From positions 62,001-126,000 of the forward strand of contig JAJCYD010000017.1 of assembly GCA_029263125.1 (NCBI GenBank): DNA of 64,000 nt, given 5' to 3'. Every line of letters begins with the position of its first letter. Positions within the stretch are counted from its first letter, which is position 1. The DNA is from Solirubrobacteraceae bacterium. Its GTDB lineage: Bacteria > Actinomycetota > Thermoleophilia > Solirubrobacterales > Solirubrobacteraceae. Below are positions 1 through 8,742 of this stretch, piece after piece. A model generated the notes under the pieces. It saw nothing but the letters and a program-made list of their open reading frames with translations. It had not been told where the DNA came from and searched no databases. The translations under genes were made by a program, and so were the position numbers.

Positions 1-2977
1 CCGCCAGCATGTCCTCCAGGGGCGGACCGGTCTCGAGCTGTCCGTCGAGGCGTCGGTAGAGGTACTGCTCAAGGCCCATCAGCGCACTGGCCAGCGCTCG
101 CGGCACCCGCGCGTCGCCGCGGTGCCAGTGCATCACATTGCTGTTGCCCTGCAGCGTGTGCCACTCCCCGTCGAGCAGGATCTCGAAAGCAGCGCCGAGA
201 TCGAGGTCGTCGACGTCGGCCATGTCCGTGTCGGCCCAAGCAGCGGTGGCGTGATCGGCGATCTTGAGCAGAGTCGGTACCGCCACCTCTGGGGCGTGCG
301 TAAACAGCGCCAGCAGCGGACCGTTCTCAGGCAGCGGCGCCTGGCGGGTGATGCGGGTGCCGATCCCGAAGCCCGGCTCCAGCCCCAGATAGCGCTGTTC
401 GCCCGGCTCTCGAAGCAGGCCGACCATCACCAGCTCCGCCGCCGCCTGCGGATGGCGCAGCATCATGGGCACCAGCGGAGTAGGCGCCATCAGCGCCTCG
501 CGCAGCGCGTCGCTGTCCATCCGCCCCCAACCGTCCGCCGCGGGGTCTGCGTTCAAGGCCGCCGTGACGAAGCTCGCCACCTCGTCCGGCAGTTCAGCGC
601 CGGCCGCCAGGAACGCATTCCACAGCTTGTCGCGCTGATCGTCGTCCAGGCGAATGTGGTTGGCGTGGGCGTCGGCGGCGAACTGGCCCGCGGCGAAGCC
701 CAGTCGGGCGGCCTCCTCTCGTCCTGGATAGGCAGTGGGAGCAACCTTCAGCCATAGCTCGGCCATGGCTGCGGTAGCCAGCGGGGCCGCGGCCGCCACC
801 TCATCGCTGCGTGAAGCGAGGGCTCGCAGCACGGGAGGCCACAGCACCCAGGTCGGCAGTCGCCAGAGGGCGGCCATGGCGACCTGAAGATGGTGGTCGC
901 CGCCCTGGGTCAGGAGGGCGGCGCGCGGGTCGGGCACGCTCCCGCTGAGCATGAAGCGGTTGAGCATGCGGGGCAGCAGGGCTTGATCGCCCTCTAGCAG
1001 GATTTGCCAAAGGGCTTCAACGCGATCGGCTGCGTCGGCGGCGAAAAGCGGGGCGTCGAGGTAGAGGTCGGCCGCGATCTCATGTCCCGACTCGCGCAAG
1101 TCGTTGTGCTGCTCGAGCCAGTGCTCGACGCCCTCTTCGCGCAGGATGCGTAAGGCAAAGAGCCGGATGGCCCGATGCCACAGGGGCCGCGTCTCCTGCT
1201 CGCTGATGGTGGCCCGGGCGCCAGGCCAGATACCGAGGCTCTTGAAGCGCGACCAATCCCCGAACAGGTCGTGAGCAAAGCCGTAGGCGTCCTCCTCCGG
1301 CGCCAACGCCTCCTCGCCGCGCAGGTCGTCGATGACGGTGGCGTAGGCGGAGAGCCCGGCCGTGTCGAGTTGCCCGGCGGGCAGAGCCTCGACTAGATGC
1401 TCAGCCGTCCAGGCGGCCAAACCCCGAAGAAACTCGCCGCGCGCGGCGCGTCCGGCCGTGGTTCCAAGCGCAAGTTGGTTCCACCACAGCTCTGCCACTC
1501 CGGCCTCATCGCGGAGGTCCGCCACTGCCGCCTGCTCAGCGCCGCCCATGGCTTCGAGCACCACCTGCAGCAGCTTGGGGCGCCTCAGGACCTCGCGCAG
1601 CGAACCCTGAAAGACCAACTGGTGCAGCTCTTGGCGCTGTTCCAAGACCAATCGGATGTCGTCGTCATCGAGGTCGTCCATGACCACGGTGCTGGGCGTG
1701 GGTGCGTTGCTCTGAGCCATCAGCTGAGATACCCGTCCCACCGCGAAAGACTGACTGGTGACCAGGACCTGCAGCGCGCCGCCGCTTTCGGCGGCGGCAG
1801 ACGCTAGCGCGGCGCCCGCGGCGTGAGCAGCCGGGTCGTAACTGCGGTCCAGCCCGTCGACGACCACCCTGATTGGGGCATGGCCCAGCTCCAGCACATC
1901 CGCCAGGGCGAACCGCAGCCCCAGGCGGTTGCCGAAGCCAAGCAGTCCGTCGCCCAGGTCGCGGGGGCTGAGCCAGAGCTGGCTTGGGGCGGACCGCAGC
2001 CATGCCTTGGCGAGCGCGCTCTTGCCACAACCGGACGGTCCGGTCAGAAAGATGAACGTCGCTGCCGCGACCCCGGCGAGCTGCGCGTGAGCGCTGGTGC
2101 GGGGAAGATGGAGGCCGTCGACGAGTACATCGCGCACAGCGTTCACACGCTCGGTGGTGTGTTGCTCCAGCACCGCCCAATCCGGCGCTGCATCAGCGCG
2201 GCGGGCCAAGGCGAACTCAGCACCCAACTCCCGCTGCGCCCGCGCCCAGGTGATGGACCCGCCCGAGGGCCGAGTCCGAGCCACCAGCTGCAGCACAGCG
2301 TTGTAGAGGTCGTCCGCGCGTGCGGCATGCCCGGTGGACAGGGCGGCCTCACACCAGCTGCGAGCTTGCGCCTCAGCGCTTGAGTCCGCTGAGCGAAAGT
2401 CGAGATGCAGCGGTACCAGCCTTGAGATCAGTGTCGCAGGCGAGGCGTTGCCATTCGGGCCGTGCTGGGTGGCGAGCGCCTGCGGGCACCTGAAGGCCTC
2501 CCACAGCTGCCTGTCGGTGGCGTTGAAGTTGCCGGGGATTGCGATCCGTTCAGCCATCCGCTCCGGCGTGTCGTTTCTGACCGTTTCGATGAGCTCAAGC
2601 AGGCTGGTCCAGTCGTCGCCGGACGTCTGGCCGCAGATGAAGCCCAGGTAGTCGCGACCGAAGTCGAATTGCGGCGAGAGCGCGTGCTCCCAGGCCGCTA
2701 CCACGAAGTCGACCAAGGCCGTCGCCAGCAGGTCGAAGGCCTTAATGGAAGACCACCAGCTGGGCCCGTCGCCGCGAATGACCAGGTCATCCAGTGGACT
2801 GGGAGGCACCTTCTGCTGGAACTCCACAGCGCGCGGGACACCCAGCCCCGCTCCCACCGGCGCCTGCCCCGCCAGCATGGCCGCCAAGACCCACGCGCCC
2901 GCCCGATCCTCGAAGGAGAATCCTCCGCCGCCTGTCGTGAAGGCCGGGCTGACACGCTGCGGATCGGGCTCAGTCAC
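1..2977 (-). CDS. Large nuclease/P-loop NTPase (STAND-like), 3' end beyond window
   Basis: The reading frame stays open from GTG at 2977 to base 1, at least 992 codons, so the C-terminus lies outside the window. A TGA lies in frame just upstream and a weak GAGG precedes the GTG. The N-terminus has a GGGGFSFEDRAGAWVLA block (residues 16-32), then LDDLVI (62-67) and SIK (77-79), which I read as a possible PD-(D/E)xK-like nuclease fold of the kind joined to antiviral STAND ATPases. Walker A GPSGCGKS is at about 313-320 and a Walker B-like VVVDGLD near 371-377. The rest is helical and leucine/alanine rich, like a repeat sensor. A defence role is inference. The frame, the P-loop and the N-terminal block are seen directly. 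Confidence 0.7.
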   Translation of the reverse strand, partial: MTEPDPQRVSPAFTTGGGGFSFEDRAGAWVLAAMLAGQAPVGAGLGVPRAVEFQQKVPPSPLDDLVIRGDGPSWWSSIKAFDLLATALVDFVVAAWEHALSPQFDFGRDYLGFICGQTSGDDWTSLLELIETVRNDTPERMAERIAIPGNFNATDRQLWEAFRCPQALATQHGPNGNASPATLISRLVPLHLDFRSADSSAEAQARSWCEAALSTGHAARADDLYNAVLQLVARTRPSGGSITWARAQRELGAEFALARRADAAPDWAVLEQHTTERVNAVRDVLVDGLHLPRTSAHAQLAGVAAATFIFLTGPSGCGKSALAKAWLRSAPSQLWLSPRDLGDGLLGFGNRLGLRFALADVLELGHAPIRVVVDGLDRSYDPAAHAAGAALASAAAESGGALQVLVTSQSFAVGRVSQLMAQSNAPTPSTVVMDDLDDDDIRLVLEQRQELHQLVFQGSLREVLRRPKLLQVVLEAMGGAEQAAVADLRDEAGVAELWWNQLALGTTAGRAARGEFLRGLAAWTAEHLVEALPAGQLDTAGLSAYATVIDDLRGEEALAPEEDAYGFAHDLFGDWSRFKSLGIWPGARATISEQETRPLWHRAIRLFALRILREEGVEHWLEQHNDLRESGHEIAADLYLDAPLFAADAADRVEALWQILLEGDQALLPRMLNRFMLSGSVPDPRAALLTQGGDHHLQVAMAALWRLPTWVLWPPVLRALASRSDEVAAAAPLATAAMAELWLKVAPTAYPGREEAARLGFAAGQFAADAHANHIRLDDDQRDKLWNAFLAAGAELPDEVASFVTAALNADPAADGWGRMDSDALREALMAPTPLVPMMLRHPQAAAELVMVGLLREPGEQRYLGLEPGFGIGTRITRQAPLPENGPLLALFTHAPEVAVPTLLKIADHATAAWADTDMADVDDLDLGAAFEILLDGEWHTLQGNSNVMHWHRGDARVPRALASALMGLEQYLYRRLDGQLETGPPLEDMLA

Positions 2978-3081
2978 TGGACCTCAGGGCATGCACGTTG
3001 ATCTCCGCTGGCCGCATGACGTGTTCGATCATCACTGGCGCGGCCCCCAACGGCAAGGTTCAGATGCGCTGCCCCACCACT

Positions 3082-3627
3082 TCAGAGCAGGCTTTCGGCT
3101 TGCGCTTCAGGTCTGTAGGCGGCGCCCACCAGCCTCGTTGACACTCGCGATGATCGAACCACCTTCGCCGCCTGCCAGGGGTGGCAGCAACGTGATAGCT
3201 CGGCCGCTCCCGCTTTCCATGCGTGGCGGTCAAGCTCGGGCCAGTGACGGCTGGCTTGGCGGATGCGCGCTTTGGCCAGACTCCGCAGGGAATGGGCTGT
3301 TTCCTGCGACGCGGTCGCCGCAGGCCCGGTCAGTCCTCTTCGGGCGCGGCGGTCGGGTGCCACATGCCCGCCGTCGGGCACGCGAAAGTCCTCCTCGGTT
3401 TCCCCCAGGTTGAAGTCCATGACGGCGAGCAGGCCGGCTGCGCGTGCCGGACCGTCCATCAGCACCGCGAGCTGCTGCGCTACGCGTGCATGCTCGAAGC
3501 TCGGGCCCGGAACCATGTGGTGAACGCCCTGCCAGACCTCGTCGCGGCGATCCACGCCCGCGCGGTGACGGCGTTCGCGAAAGGCTTGCAGCTCGGGGGG
3601 CGGCGTCCCGAGTACGAGGGTTGCCAT
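3082..3627 (-). pseudogene. Decayed Uma2-family endonuclease-like gene
   Basis: The first ~95 residues (ERRHRAGVDRRDEVWQGVHH, then a FNLGE motif and FRVPDGG) match the start of Uma2/DUF820 proteins, a PD-(D/E)xK-fold family common in actinobacteria and cyanobacteria. After FRVPDGG the usual core with the VVEV(V/I)SP and catalytic Asp/Glu-x-Lys motifs is absent. An unrelated basic tail runs to a stop at 3082, and no other frame restores the family sequence. I therefore read this as a 5' fragment joined to foreign DNA, not a simple frameshift. The 104 bases between it and the large NTPase gene hold nothing recognised. Confidence 0.55.
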
Positions 3628-3654
3628 GGCCCAGCGTACCCGGCCTCGCCCGCG

Positions 3655-4866
3655 TCAGTGGCTGACGGCGGCGGCCGCCGCCTCGGACACGAGCGAGTCG
3701 GTGTAGAAGCGCTCCAGCGCGAAGGGCTCGATCAGCTGCGGCGTGCGGCCGGTCGCGATCAGCTCGGCCAGCGTCGTGCCGACGATCGGCGTGGCCTTGA
3801 AGCCGTAGGTCCCCCAGCCGGCGCTGACGACGAATCCGTCGACGTCGGTGAGGCCGAGGATCGGGCTGTAGTCGGGGCTGACATCGCACAGGCCCGCCCA
3901 GCTGCGCAGGACGTTGGCGTGCTCGAGCTGCGGGAAGAGCTCGAGCGTGTGGCGGGTGGCTTCCTGCAGGAAGTTCAGCGTGCCGTTCATGCGATAGGTC
4001 GTCCACGGCTCGATCTCGGCGCCGACGAGGATCTCGCCGCGGTCGGTCTGGGAGATGTAGACGTGCATCTGCGAGGAGACGATCACGACGTCCAGCAGCG
4101 GCTTCAGCGGCTCGGTCACGAACGCCTGCAGGATGTGCGTCGTGATCGGCAGCCGCACCCCGACCATGTCGGCGACGAGCGTGCTCCAGCCTGCCGTCGC
4201 GTTGACGACGGTGCCGGCCGCGACGCGACCGCGGTTGGTCTGCACCGCGCTCACCCGGCCGCCGGAGGTCTCGATGCCGGTCACCTCGGTGTAGGGGTGG
4301 ATCTCAGCGCCGCCGCGGTCGGCGGCGCGCGCGTAGCCCCAGACGACGGCGTCGTGGCGGATGATGCCGCCGGGCGGGTGATACAGCGCGCCCATGATCG
4401 GATAGGTCGCGTCGCCGCGCACCTGCATCTCGGGCGCCAGCGCCTGCACCTCGTCGGGACCGATGAAGCGGCTGTCGATGCCCAGCAGCCGGTTGACCTC
4501 GGCGCGCTCGCGCATGACGAACACCGAGCGGTCGGTGTGCGCGAGCGTCAGATGCCCGTTCTGGGAGAAGAGCAGGTTGAAGTCCAGCTCGGAGGCGAGC
4601 TGCTCGTAGAGCTTGACGCTGGCGTCGTAGAAGCGCGCACCCTCCGGCGTGCGGTAGTTGGAGCGCAGGATCGTCGTGTTGCGACCGGCCGCTCCCGAGC
4701 CGATGTAGTTGCGCTCGAGCACCGCGACGTTCGTGATGCCCCGCTTGGAGAGCTCGTAGGCCGTGGCCAGACCGTGGGCGCCGCCGCCGACGATGACGAC
4801 GTCGTAGGAGGACCGCAGCTCACCGCGCGGGCGCCACATCCGGTGGCGTCGCAGCAGGTCACGCAT
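3655..4866 (-). CDS. soxB: Sarcosine oxidase beta subunit
   Basis: 403-residue FAD-dependent oxidoreductase of the DAO superfamily, the catalytic subunit of heterotetrameric sarcosine oxidase, which oxidatively demethylates sarcosine to glycine and passes the one-carbon unit to tetrahydrofolate on the alpha subunit. The dinucleotide-binding GGGAHGLATAYEL motif lies at about 27-39. GGIIRHDAVVWGYA carries His171, which aligns with the histidine that covalently holds FMN in characterised enzymes. The start ATG overlaps the end of soxG by 8 bases, so the two are translationally coupled. It is the last gene of the operon; many genomes place soxB first. The cytoplasmic location follows from the lack of a signal peptide. 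Confidence 0.93.
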   Translation of the reverse strand: MRDLLRRHRMWRPRGELRSSYDVVIVGGGAHGLATAYELSKRGITNVAVLERNYIGSGAAGRNTTILRSNYRTPEGARFYDASVKLYEQLASELDFNLLFSQNGHLTLAHTDRSVFVMRERAEVNRLLGIDSRFIGPDEVQALAPEMQVRGDATYPIMGALYHPPGGIIRHDAVVWGYARAADRGGAEIHPYTEVTGIETSGGRVSAVQTNRGRVAAGTVVNATAGWSTLVADMVGVRLPITTHILQAFVTEPLKPLLDVVIVSSQMHVYISQTDRGEILVGAEIEPWTTYRMNGTLNFLQEATRHTLELFPQLEHANVLRSWAGLCDVSPDYSPILGLTDVDGFVVSAGWGTYGFKATPIVGTTLAELIATGRTPQLIEPFALERFYTDSLVSEAAAAAVSH

Positions 4867-5575
4867 CGAGCGCCTCGATCGCGTCGCTGCCGGCGAACAC
4901 GGCTGACAGCGGCTCGCCCGCGTCGGCCATGACGGTCCAGACGTACTCCGCCTGGGCGGCTCCGAACAGCACCAGGAAGCCGCTGTCGCGCTCGTGCAGG
5001 ACGACCGCCGGCACGCGCGCGACCGAGCCCGGCAGCAGCGCGCCGACCGGCGCCTCGCGGGCGCGCAGATCCAGCGCGGTCAGCGTCGCGAGCAGGTCCC
5101 GCGCGCGCGGACCGACGACGAGGACCGCTGCCATTCCGGCGCTGACGTCGACGACCGAGGCGAAGTCCAGCGCGCCCGCGGCCTCTTCGAGGCGGTCGTG
5201 CAGCGCCGCGACCCGCGACGGCGGCGCGACGACCAGCAGCCGCCGCGCGGTCAGCGGACACCACCAGCACCCGTCGCCGTCGCGGCGCGCCCGGCCGAGC
5301 TGCAGCGGACCGCCCGCCAGGGTGGCGATGTGCTGGGCGGCGGCCTGCACCTCGATCGTCGCAAGCCATGAGCGATCGGAGATCGCCACGCCGCAGCGCG
5401 CCGCCTGGACCTCGTCGGCGACGGCGCCAAACCGTGTCGCGACGTTCCACCCGTCGCGCACCTCAAAGCTCGCTCCGGCCCTCACGAGCTCGTGCTCGAC
5501 CGGGCTTCGCGCCAGCGGCATCTGTCCCGCGTGCGACCGCGCCAGATGGGGGCTGAGGAACGCTGGGCTAGCCAC
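4859..5575 (-). CDS. soxG: Sarcosine oxidase gamma subunit
   Basis: 238-residue gamma subunit with the GcvT-like fold of the family. The core runs from RSPVEHELV to the FGAAQAEYVWTVM region. The gamma subunit packs against alpha and helps form the folate/channel face; it has no catalytic residues of its own. The GTG at 5575 overlaps the soxA stop (GTGGCTAG). An internal ATG at 5521 would give 220 residues, closer to the usual 200, so the start is uncertain by 18 codons. Its place between soxA and soxB, with overlaps at both ends, supports the assignment more than its weakly conserved sequence does. Confidence 0.85.
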   Translation of the reverse strand: MASPAFLSPHLARSHAGQMPLARSPVEHELVRAGASFEVRDGWNVATRFGAVADEVQAARCGVAISDRSWLATIEVQAAAQHIATLAGGPLQLGRARRDGDGCWWCPLTARRLLVVAPPSRVAALHDRLEEAAGALDFASVVDVSAGMAAVLVVGPRARDLLATLTALDLRAREAPVGALLPGSVARVPAVVLHERDSGFLVLFGAAQAEYVWTVMADAGEPLSAVFAGSDAIEALDA

Positions 5576-8432
5576 GCTGGCGCTCGTTGTCGGGATCGTA
5601 GAACGCGCCGCGCACGACCTCGGCGCTGTAGTGGCGGCCCTCGTCGACGATCGCGATCTGCGATCCGGCGTCGCGCAGCGCGGTCGGCACCCACGCCAGC
5701 CCGATCGCGTGCCCGAGGCGCTCGCTGTGGCGGGCGCTCGTGACGCGACCGACCGGCGCGCCATCGACGACGACGGCGGCGCCCTCGTGCGGCACCGCCC
5801 CGTTGGACATGCGGAAGCCGACGAGCGTCTCGGCGTGCGCGCGCTCGGCGGCGAGCTCGAGCGCCCAGCGCCCGACGAAGTCCTCCTCCTTGTCGAGCTT
5901 GACGATCCACCCCATCGACGCCGAGTAGGCATTGGATTCCCCGTCGGTGTCCTGCCCGACGATGACATGCCCCTTCTGCAGGCGCAGAACGCGCTGGGCC
6001 TCCAGCCCGAACGGCCGGATGGCGTCCTGCGCCCCCGCCTGCGCGATCGCGTCCCACAGCGCCTGCCCGTGGGCGGCGGGAGCGTGGATCTCATAGCCGA
6101 GCTCTCCGACGAAGCCGATTCGCAGGACGAGCGCGGGGATCCCGGCGACGTGCGCCTGGCGCCCGTCGAGGTAGCCGAAGGCGTCGGGCGAGCAGTCCAT
6201 GTCGGTCAGGCGCTGCAGGATCGCGCGAGCGCGCGGGCCGGCGACGTTGACGGCCGCCAGCGTCTGGGTGAGGTCGGTGATGTGCGCGTCCAGGTCCCAG
6301 TCGGCCATCCACCACGAGAACCACTCCTCGACGGCGCCAGCGCCGCTGGAGGTCGTCGTGACGTAGAAGCTGTCCTCGTCGAGGCCGAAGACCGTGCCGT
6401 CGTCCATGATTCGGCCGGCGTCGGAGTTCAGCACGCCGTAGCGAAGCCGCCCGACCTTGAGGTTCGACAGGCGGTTGGGATACAGGCGGTCCAGCAGCTG
6501 GCCGGCCTGCGGCCCGCGCACGAGCAGCTTGCCCAGCGATGAGAGGTCGATGATCCCGGCGGCGTCGTGAACCGCGCGCACCTCCAGTGCCGGATCGCCG
6601 TAGTCATAGGGCCGCCGCCAGTCGCCGGCCCACATGACGTTGGCGCCAAGCGCGCGATGGCGCGCATGGATCGACGAACGCTTGGCGGGTTCAAACGGCC
6701 GGCCGGCGAGCACGCCCATCGCCACCGGCGTCCACGGCGGGCGGGCGGTCGTCTGGCCGACGGCCGGCGCGTCGACGCCGGTCTGGCGTGCGACGGCGCG
6801 GATCGCAGCGAGCTGACACATGCGCCCCTGACAGGGCCCCATCGTGACCGTCGTGTAGCGCTTGGACAGCTCGATCGAGTCATAGCCCTCGGCGACGCTG
6901 TAGGCGATGTCCTTGTCGGTCACGTCCTCGCACAGGCAGACGAAGGCCTTGCCGTCCGCGGCTGCGCCACAGAACGTGGGAGTCACCGCCGGCGTCGCCG
7001 GCCGCGCGAGCATGCGGTCAAGCTCGGTCTGCTCGCCGGCGATGCGGGAGTGCAGCGCTTCGTCCTCGCCCGCGCCGGCGGCGATCGCCGCGCGGGCGCC
7101 CGCGAGCGCACCGGACAGCTCGATCGCCTCGTCGCCGTCGATGCCCGCGAGCTCGCCGGCGGCCTGCACGTGCGCCGGGGTCTCGCCGGGCAGGAACTGG
7201 CCGCTGTGAGGCTCGAAGGCCATCGCCGTTCCGGCCTGCGCCAGCAGCGACGTCGCGGGAGCCGAGCCGCCGGAGACGACGAGCAGGTCGCAGTGCACTA
7301 CCCGCTCACCGCCGCGATCGGCGACGCGCGCAACCGTCACCCGTTGCACGGCGTCGTCGCCGCAGGCGCCGACGACCATCGCGCCCGTCATCACCTCGAT
7401 GCCGTGCTCAGCCAGTGAATCGGCCAGCGCCGTGACGGGCTCGCTGCGCTCGTCAACGACGAGCGCGATCGGCACGCCGGCCGCGTGCAGCGCGAGCGCG
7501 GCCCGCAGCCCGCGGTCGCCGGTCGTCGCGACGACCGCACGCGAACCGGGGCGCACGCCGTAGAGCGCGGTGAGCCGGAGGGCGCCGTCGGACGTCATGA
7601 CGCCGGGCAGGTCGTTGCCGGCGAACACCAGCGGCTGATCGATCGTCCCGGTCGCGGCGACGTGCGCCCGTGCGCGGATCTGATGCAGCACGCCGCCCCG
7701 GCGAACCGGGACGAGGCCGTCGTAGTAGCCCAGCGCCGAGGCGCCCGTCAGGATCTCGACCCCGTGACCCCGCGCGGCGCTCGCCAGCGACCGGGCACGC
7801 TCGTGGGAGCCCTCGTGCAGCAGCCTGCCGCCGGCCTCGGCGCCGTCGTCGACGAGCACGACGTCCGCGCCCAGCTCGGCGGCCGCGACCGCGGCCGACA
7901 GGCCGGCGAGGCCGCCGCCGATCACGAGGACGTCGGCGTGCCGGCGCCGGTAGGAGGTGCGCCATTCGCGCTCGTCGCGCCTGGTGAGCTTGCCCAGGCC
8001 GGCGATGCGCCGCAGGCCCCACTCGAACAGCGGCCACAGGCGGCGCGGACGGATCATCGTCTTGTAGTAGAAGCCCGGCGGCGTGAACGGCCCGCCGACC
8101 TTGTCGACCGCGCGCATGACGTCGCGCTCCAGCGAGGGCCAGGCGTTGAGGTGCTCGACGGCCATCCCGCTGCGCAGCGGCTCGGTGCACGCGCGCACGC
8201 CGGGGCGCCCGTCGACCGCGACCAGGCAGTTCGCGCAGGCGCCGCTGCAGCACAGCAGGCCGCGCGGGCGGTGGTACTTGAAGCTGCGCGAGAACACGCG
8301 CCGCCCGCCGGCGAACAGCGCCGAGGCGATCGTGTCGCCCTCGAACCCCTCGACGCGCTCGCCGTCGAAGCTGAAGCGCAGCGGCGAGCGGCGGTCGATC
8401 CGCTCGCCGGGCTGGGGCTCCAGCCGCGTCAC
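5568..8432 (-). CDS. soxA: Sarcosine oxidase alpha subunit
   Basis: 954-residue alpha subunit. Domains in order: an N-terminal ferredoxin-like segment with FKYHRPRGLLCCSGACANCL (about 50-70); a Rossmann NAD-binding domain with VIGGGLAGLSAA; a cysteine-rich BFD-like segment (VCLCEDVTDKDI, then GPCQGRMCQ); and a C-terminal aminomethyltransferase (GcvT) domain that binds tetrahydrofolate and forms 5,10-methylene-THF. I chose the GTG at 8432 because it overlaps the soxD stop as GTGA and gives the normal family length. A longer frame back to 8552 reads through soxD and is low complexity. The order soxD-soxA-soxG-soxB is tightly overlapped throughout. Confidence 0.94.
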   Translation of the reverse strand: MTRLEPQPGERIDRRSPLRFSFDGERVEGFEGDTIASALFAGGRRVFSRSFKYHRPRGLLCCSGACANCLVAVDGRPGVRACTEPLRSGMAVEHLNAWPSLERDVMRAVDKVGGPFTPPGFYYKTMIRPRRLWPLFEWGLRRIAGLGKLTRRDEREWRTSYRRRHADVLVIGGGLAGLSAAVAAAELGADVVLVDDGAEAGGRLLHEGSHERARSLASAARGHGVEILTGASALGYYDGLVPVRRGGVLHQIRARAHVAATGTIDQPLVFAGNDLPGVMTSDGALRLTALYGVRPGSRAVVATTGDRGLRAALALHAAGVPIALVVDERSEPVTALADSLAEHGIEVMTGAMVVGACGDDAVQRVTVARVADRGGERVVHCDLLVVSGGSAPATSLLAQAGTAMAFEPHSGQFLPGETPAHVQAAGELAGIDGDEAIELSGALAGARAAIAAGAGEDEALHSRIAGEQTELDRMLARPATPAVTPTFCGAAADGKAFVCLCEDVTDKDIAYSVAEGYDSIELSKRYTTVTMGPCQGRMCQLAAIRAVARQTGVDAPAVGQTTARPPWTPVAMGVLAGRPFEPAKRSSIHARHRALGANVMWAGDWRRPYDYGDPALEVRAVHDAAGIIDLSSLGKLLVRGPQAGQLLDRLYPNRLSNLKVGRLRYGVLNSDAGRIMDDGTVFGLDEDSFYVTTTSSGAGAVEEWFSWWMADWDLDAHITDLTQTLAAVNVAGPRARAILQRLTDMDCSPDAFGYLDGRQAHVAGIPALVLRIGFVGELGYEIHAPAAHGQALWDAIAQAGAQDAIRPFGLEAQRVLRLQKGHVIVGQDTDGESNAYSASMGWIVKLDKEEDFVGRWALELAAERAHAETLVGFRMSNGAVPHEGAAVVVDGAPVGRVTSARHSERLGHAIGLAWVPTALRDAGSQIAIVDEGRHYSAEVVRGAFYDPDNERQRG

Positions 8433-8710
8433 GCAGCGCCCTCGCCGCGGTCGGCGACGTCCTCGGGCAGCGCGGTCCAGCTGACGAGGTTGGAGGTCGT
8501 GTCGCGCTGGGCGATGAACCAGGCGCGACAGCCCGAGCGGTGATGCCACCACTCCAGCTGGGCACCCGCGGCGTTGCGGCGCATGTAGACGTAGGTGTGC
8601 AGCTCGCGCTCAGACGGGCGCGAGCGCGGCCGCGCGGTCAGCTCGCCGCCGAAGGCGAAATCCGTGACCTCGCGCGGGCCGCAGTTGGGGCACTGCAGGA
8701 CGAAGGACAC
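8429..8710 (-). CDS. soxD: Sarcosine oxidase delta subunit
   Basis: 93-residue zinc-binding delta subunit. CPNC (residues 7-10) and a later HHRSGCRAWF segment supply the typical zinc ligands, and REVTDFAFGGE and YVYMRRN are family hallmarks. The start is GTG at 8710. No clear Shine-Dalgarno is visible, and the region where one should sit is taken up by a 10-bp inverted repeat (8715-8742). The stop overlaps the soxA start by 4 bases. It is the first of the four subunit genes, 29 bases downstream of the methyltransferase fusion. Confidence 0.92.
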   Translation of the reverse strand: MSFVLQCPNCGPREVTDFAFGGELTARPRSRPSERELHTYVYMRRNAAGAQLEWWHHRSGCRAWFIAQRDTTSNLVSWTALPEDVADRGEGAA

Positions 8711-8714
8711 GCGC

Positions 8715-8742
8715 TAGTGGGCCATCCAGTAGTGGCCCACTA
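8715..8742. promoter_or_regulatory. Perfect 10-bp inverted repeat before soxD
   Basis: TAGTGGGCCA (8715-8724) and TGGCCCACTA (8733-8742) are perfect inverted copies around an 8-base loop. The hairpin contains the stop codon of the methyltransferase fusion and ends a few bases before the soxD GTG. It lacks a U-tract, so it is not a classical terminator. It could stabilise mRNA, limit read-through, or occlude soxD initiation. Confidence 0.6.

Noticed and set aside
3082-3350. Tail of the Uma2 fragment as an integrase or transposase remnant
   Set aside because: The basic sequence shows no catalytic or HTH motif; too little to name.
3223-4932. Long plus-strand frame opposite soxB
   Set aside because: Antisense shadow of soxB/soxG; low-complexity Arg/Ala/Gly translation with no motifs.
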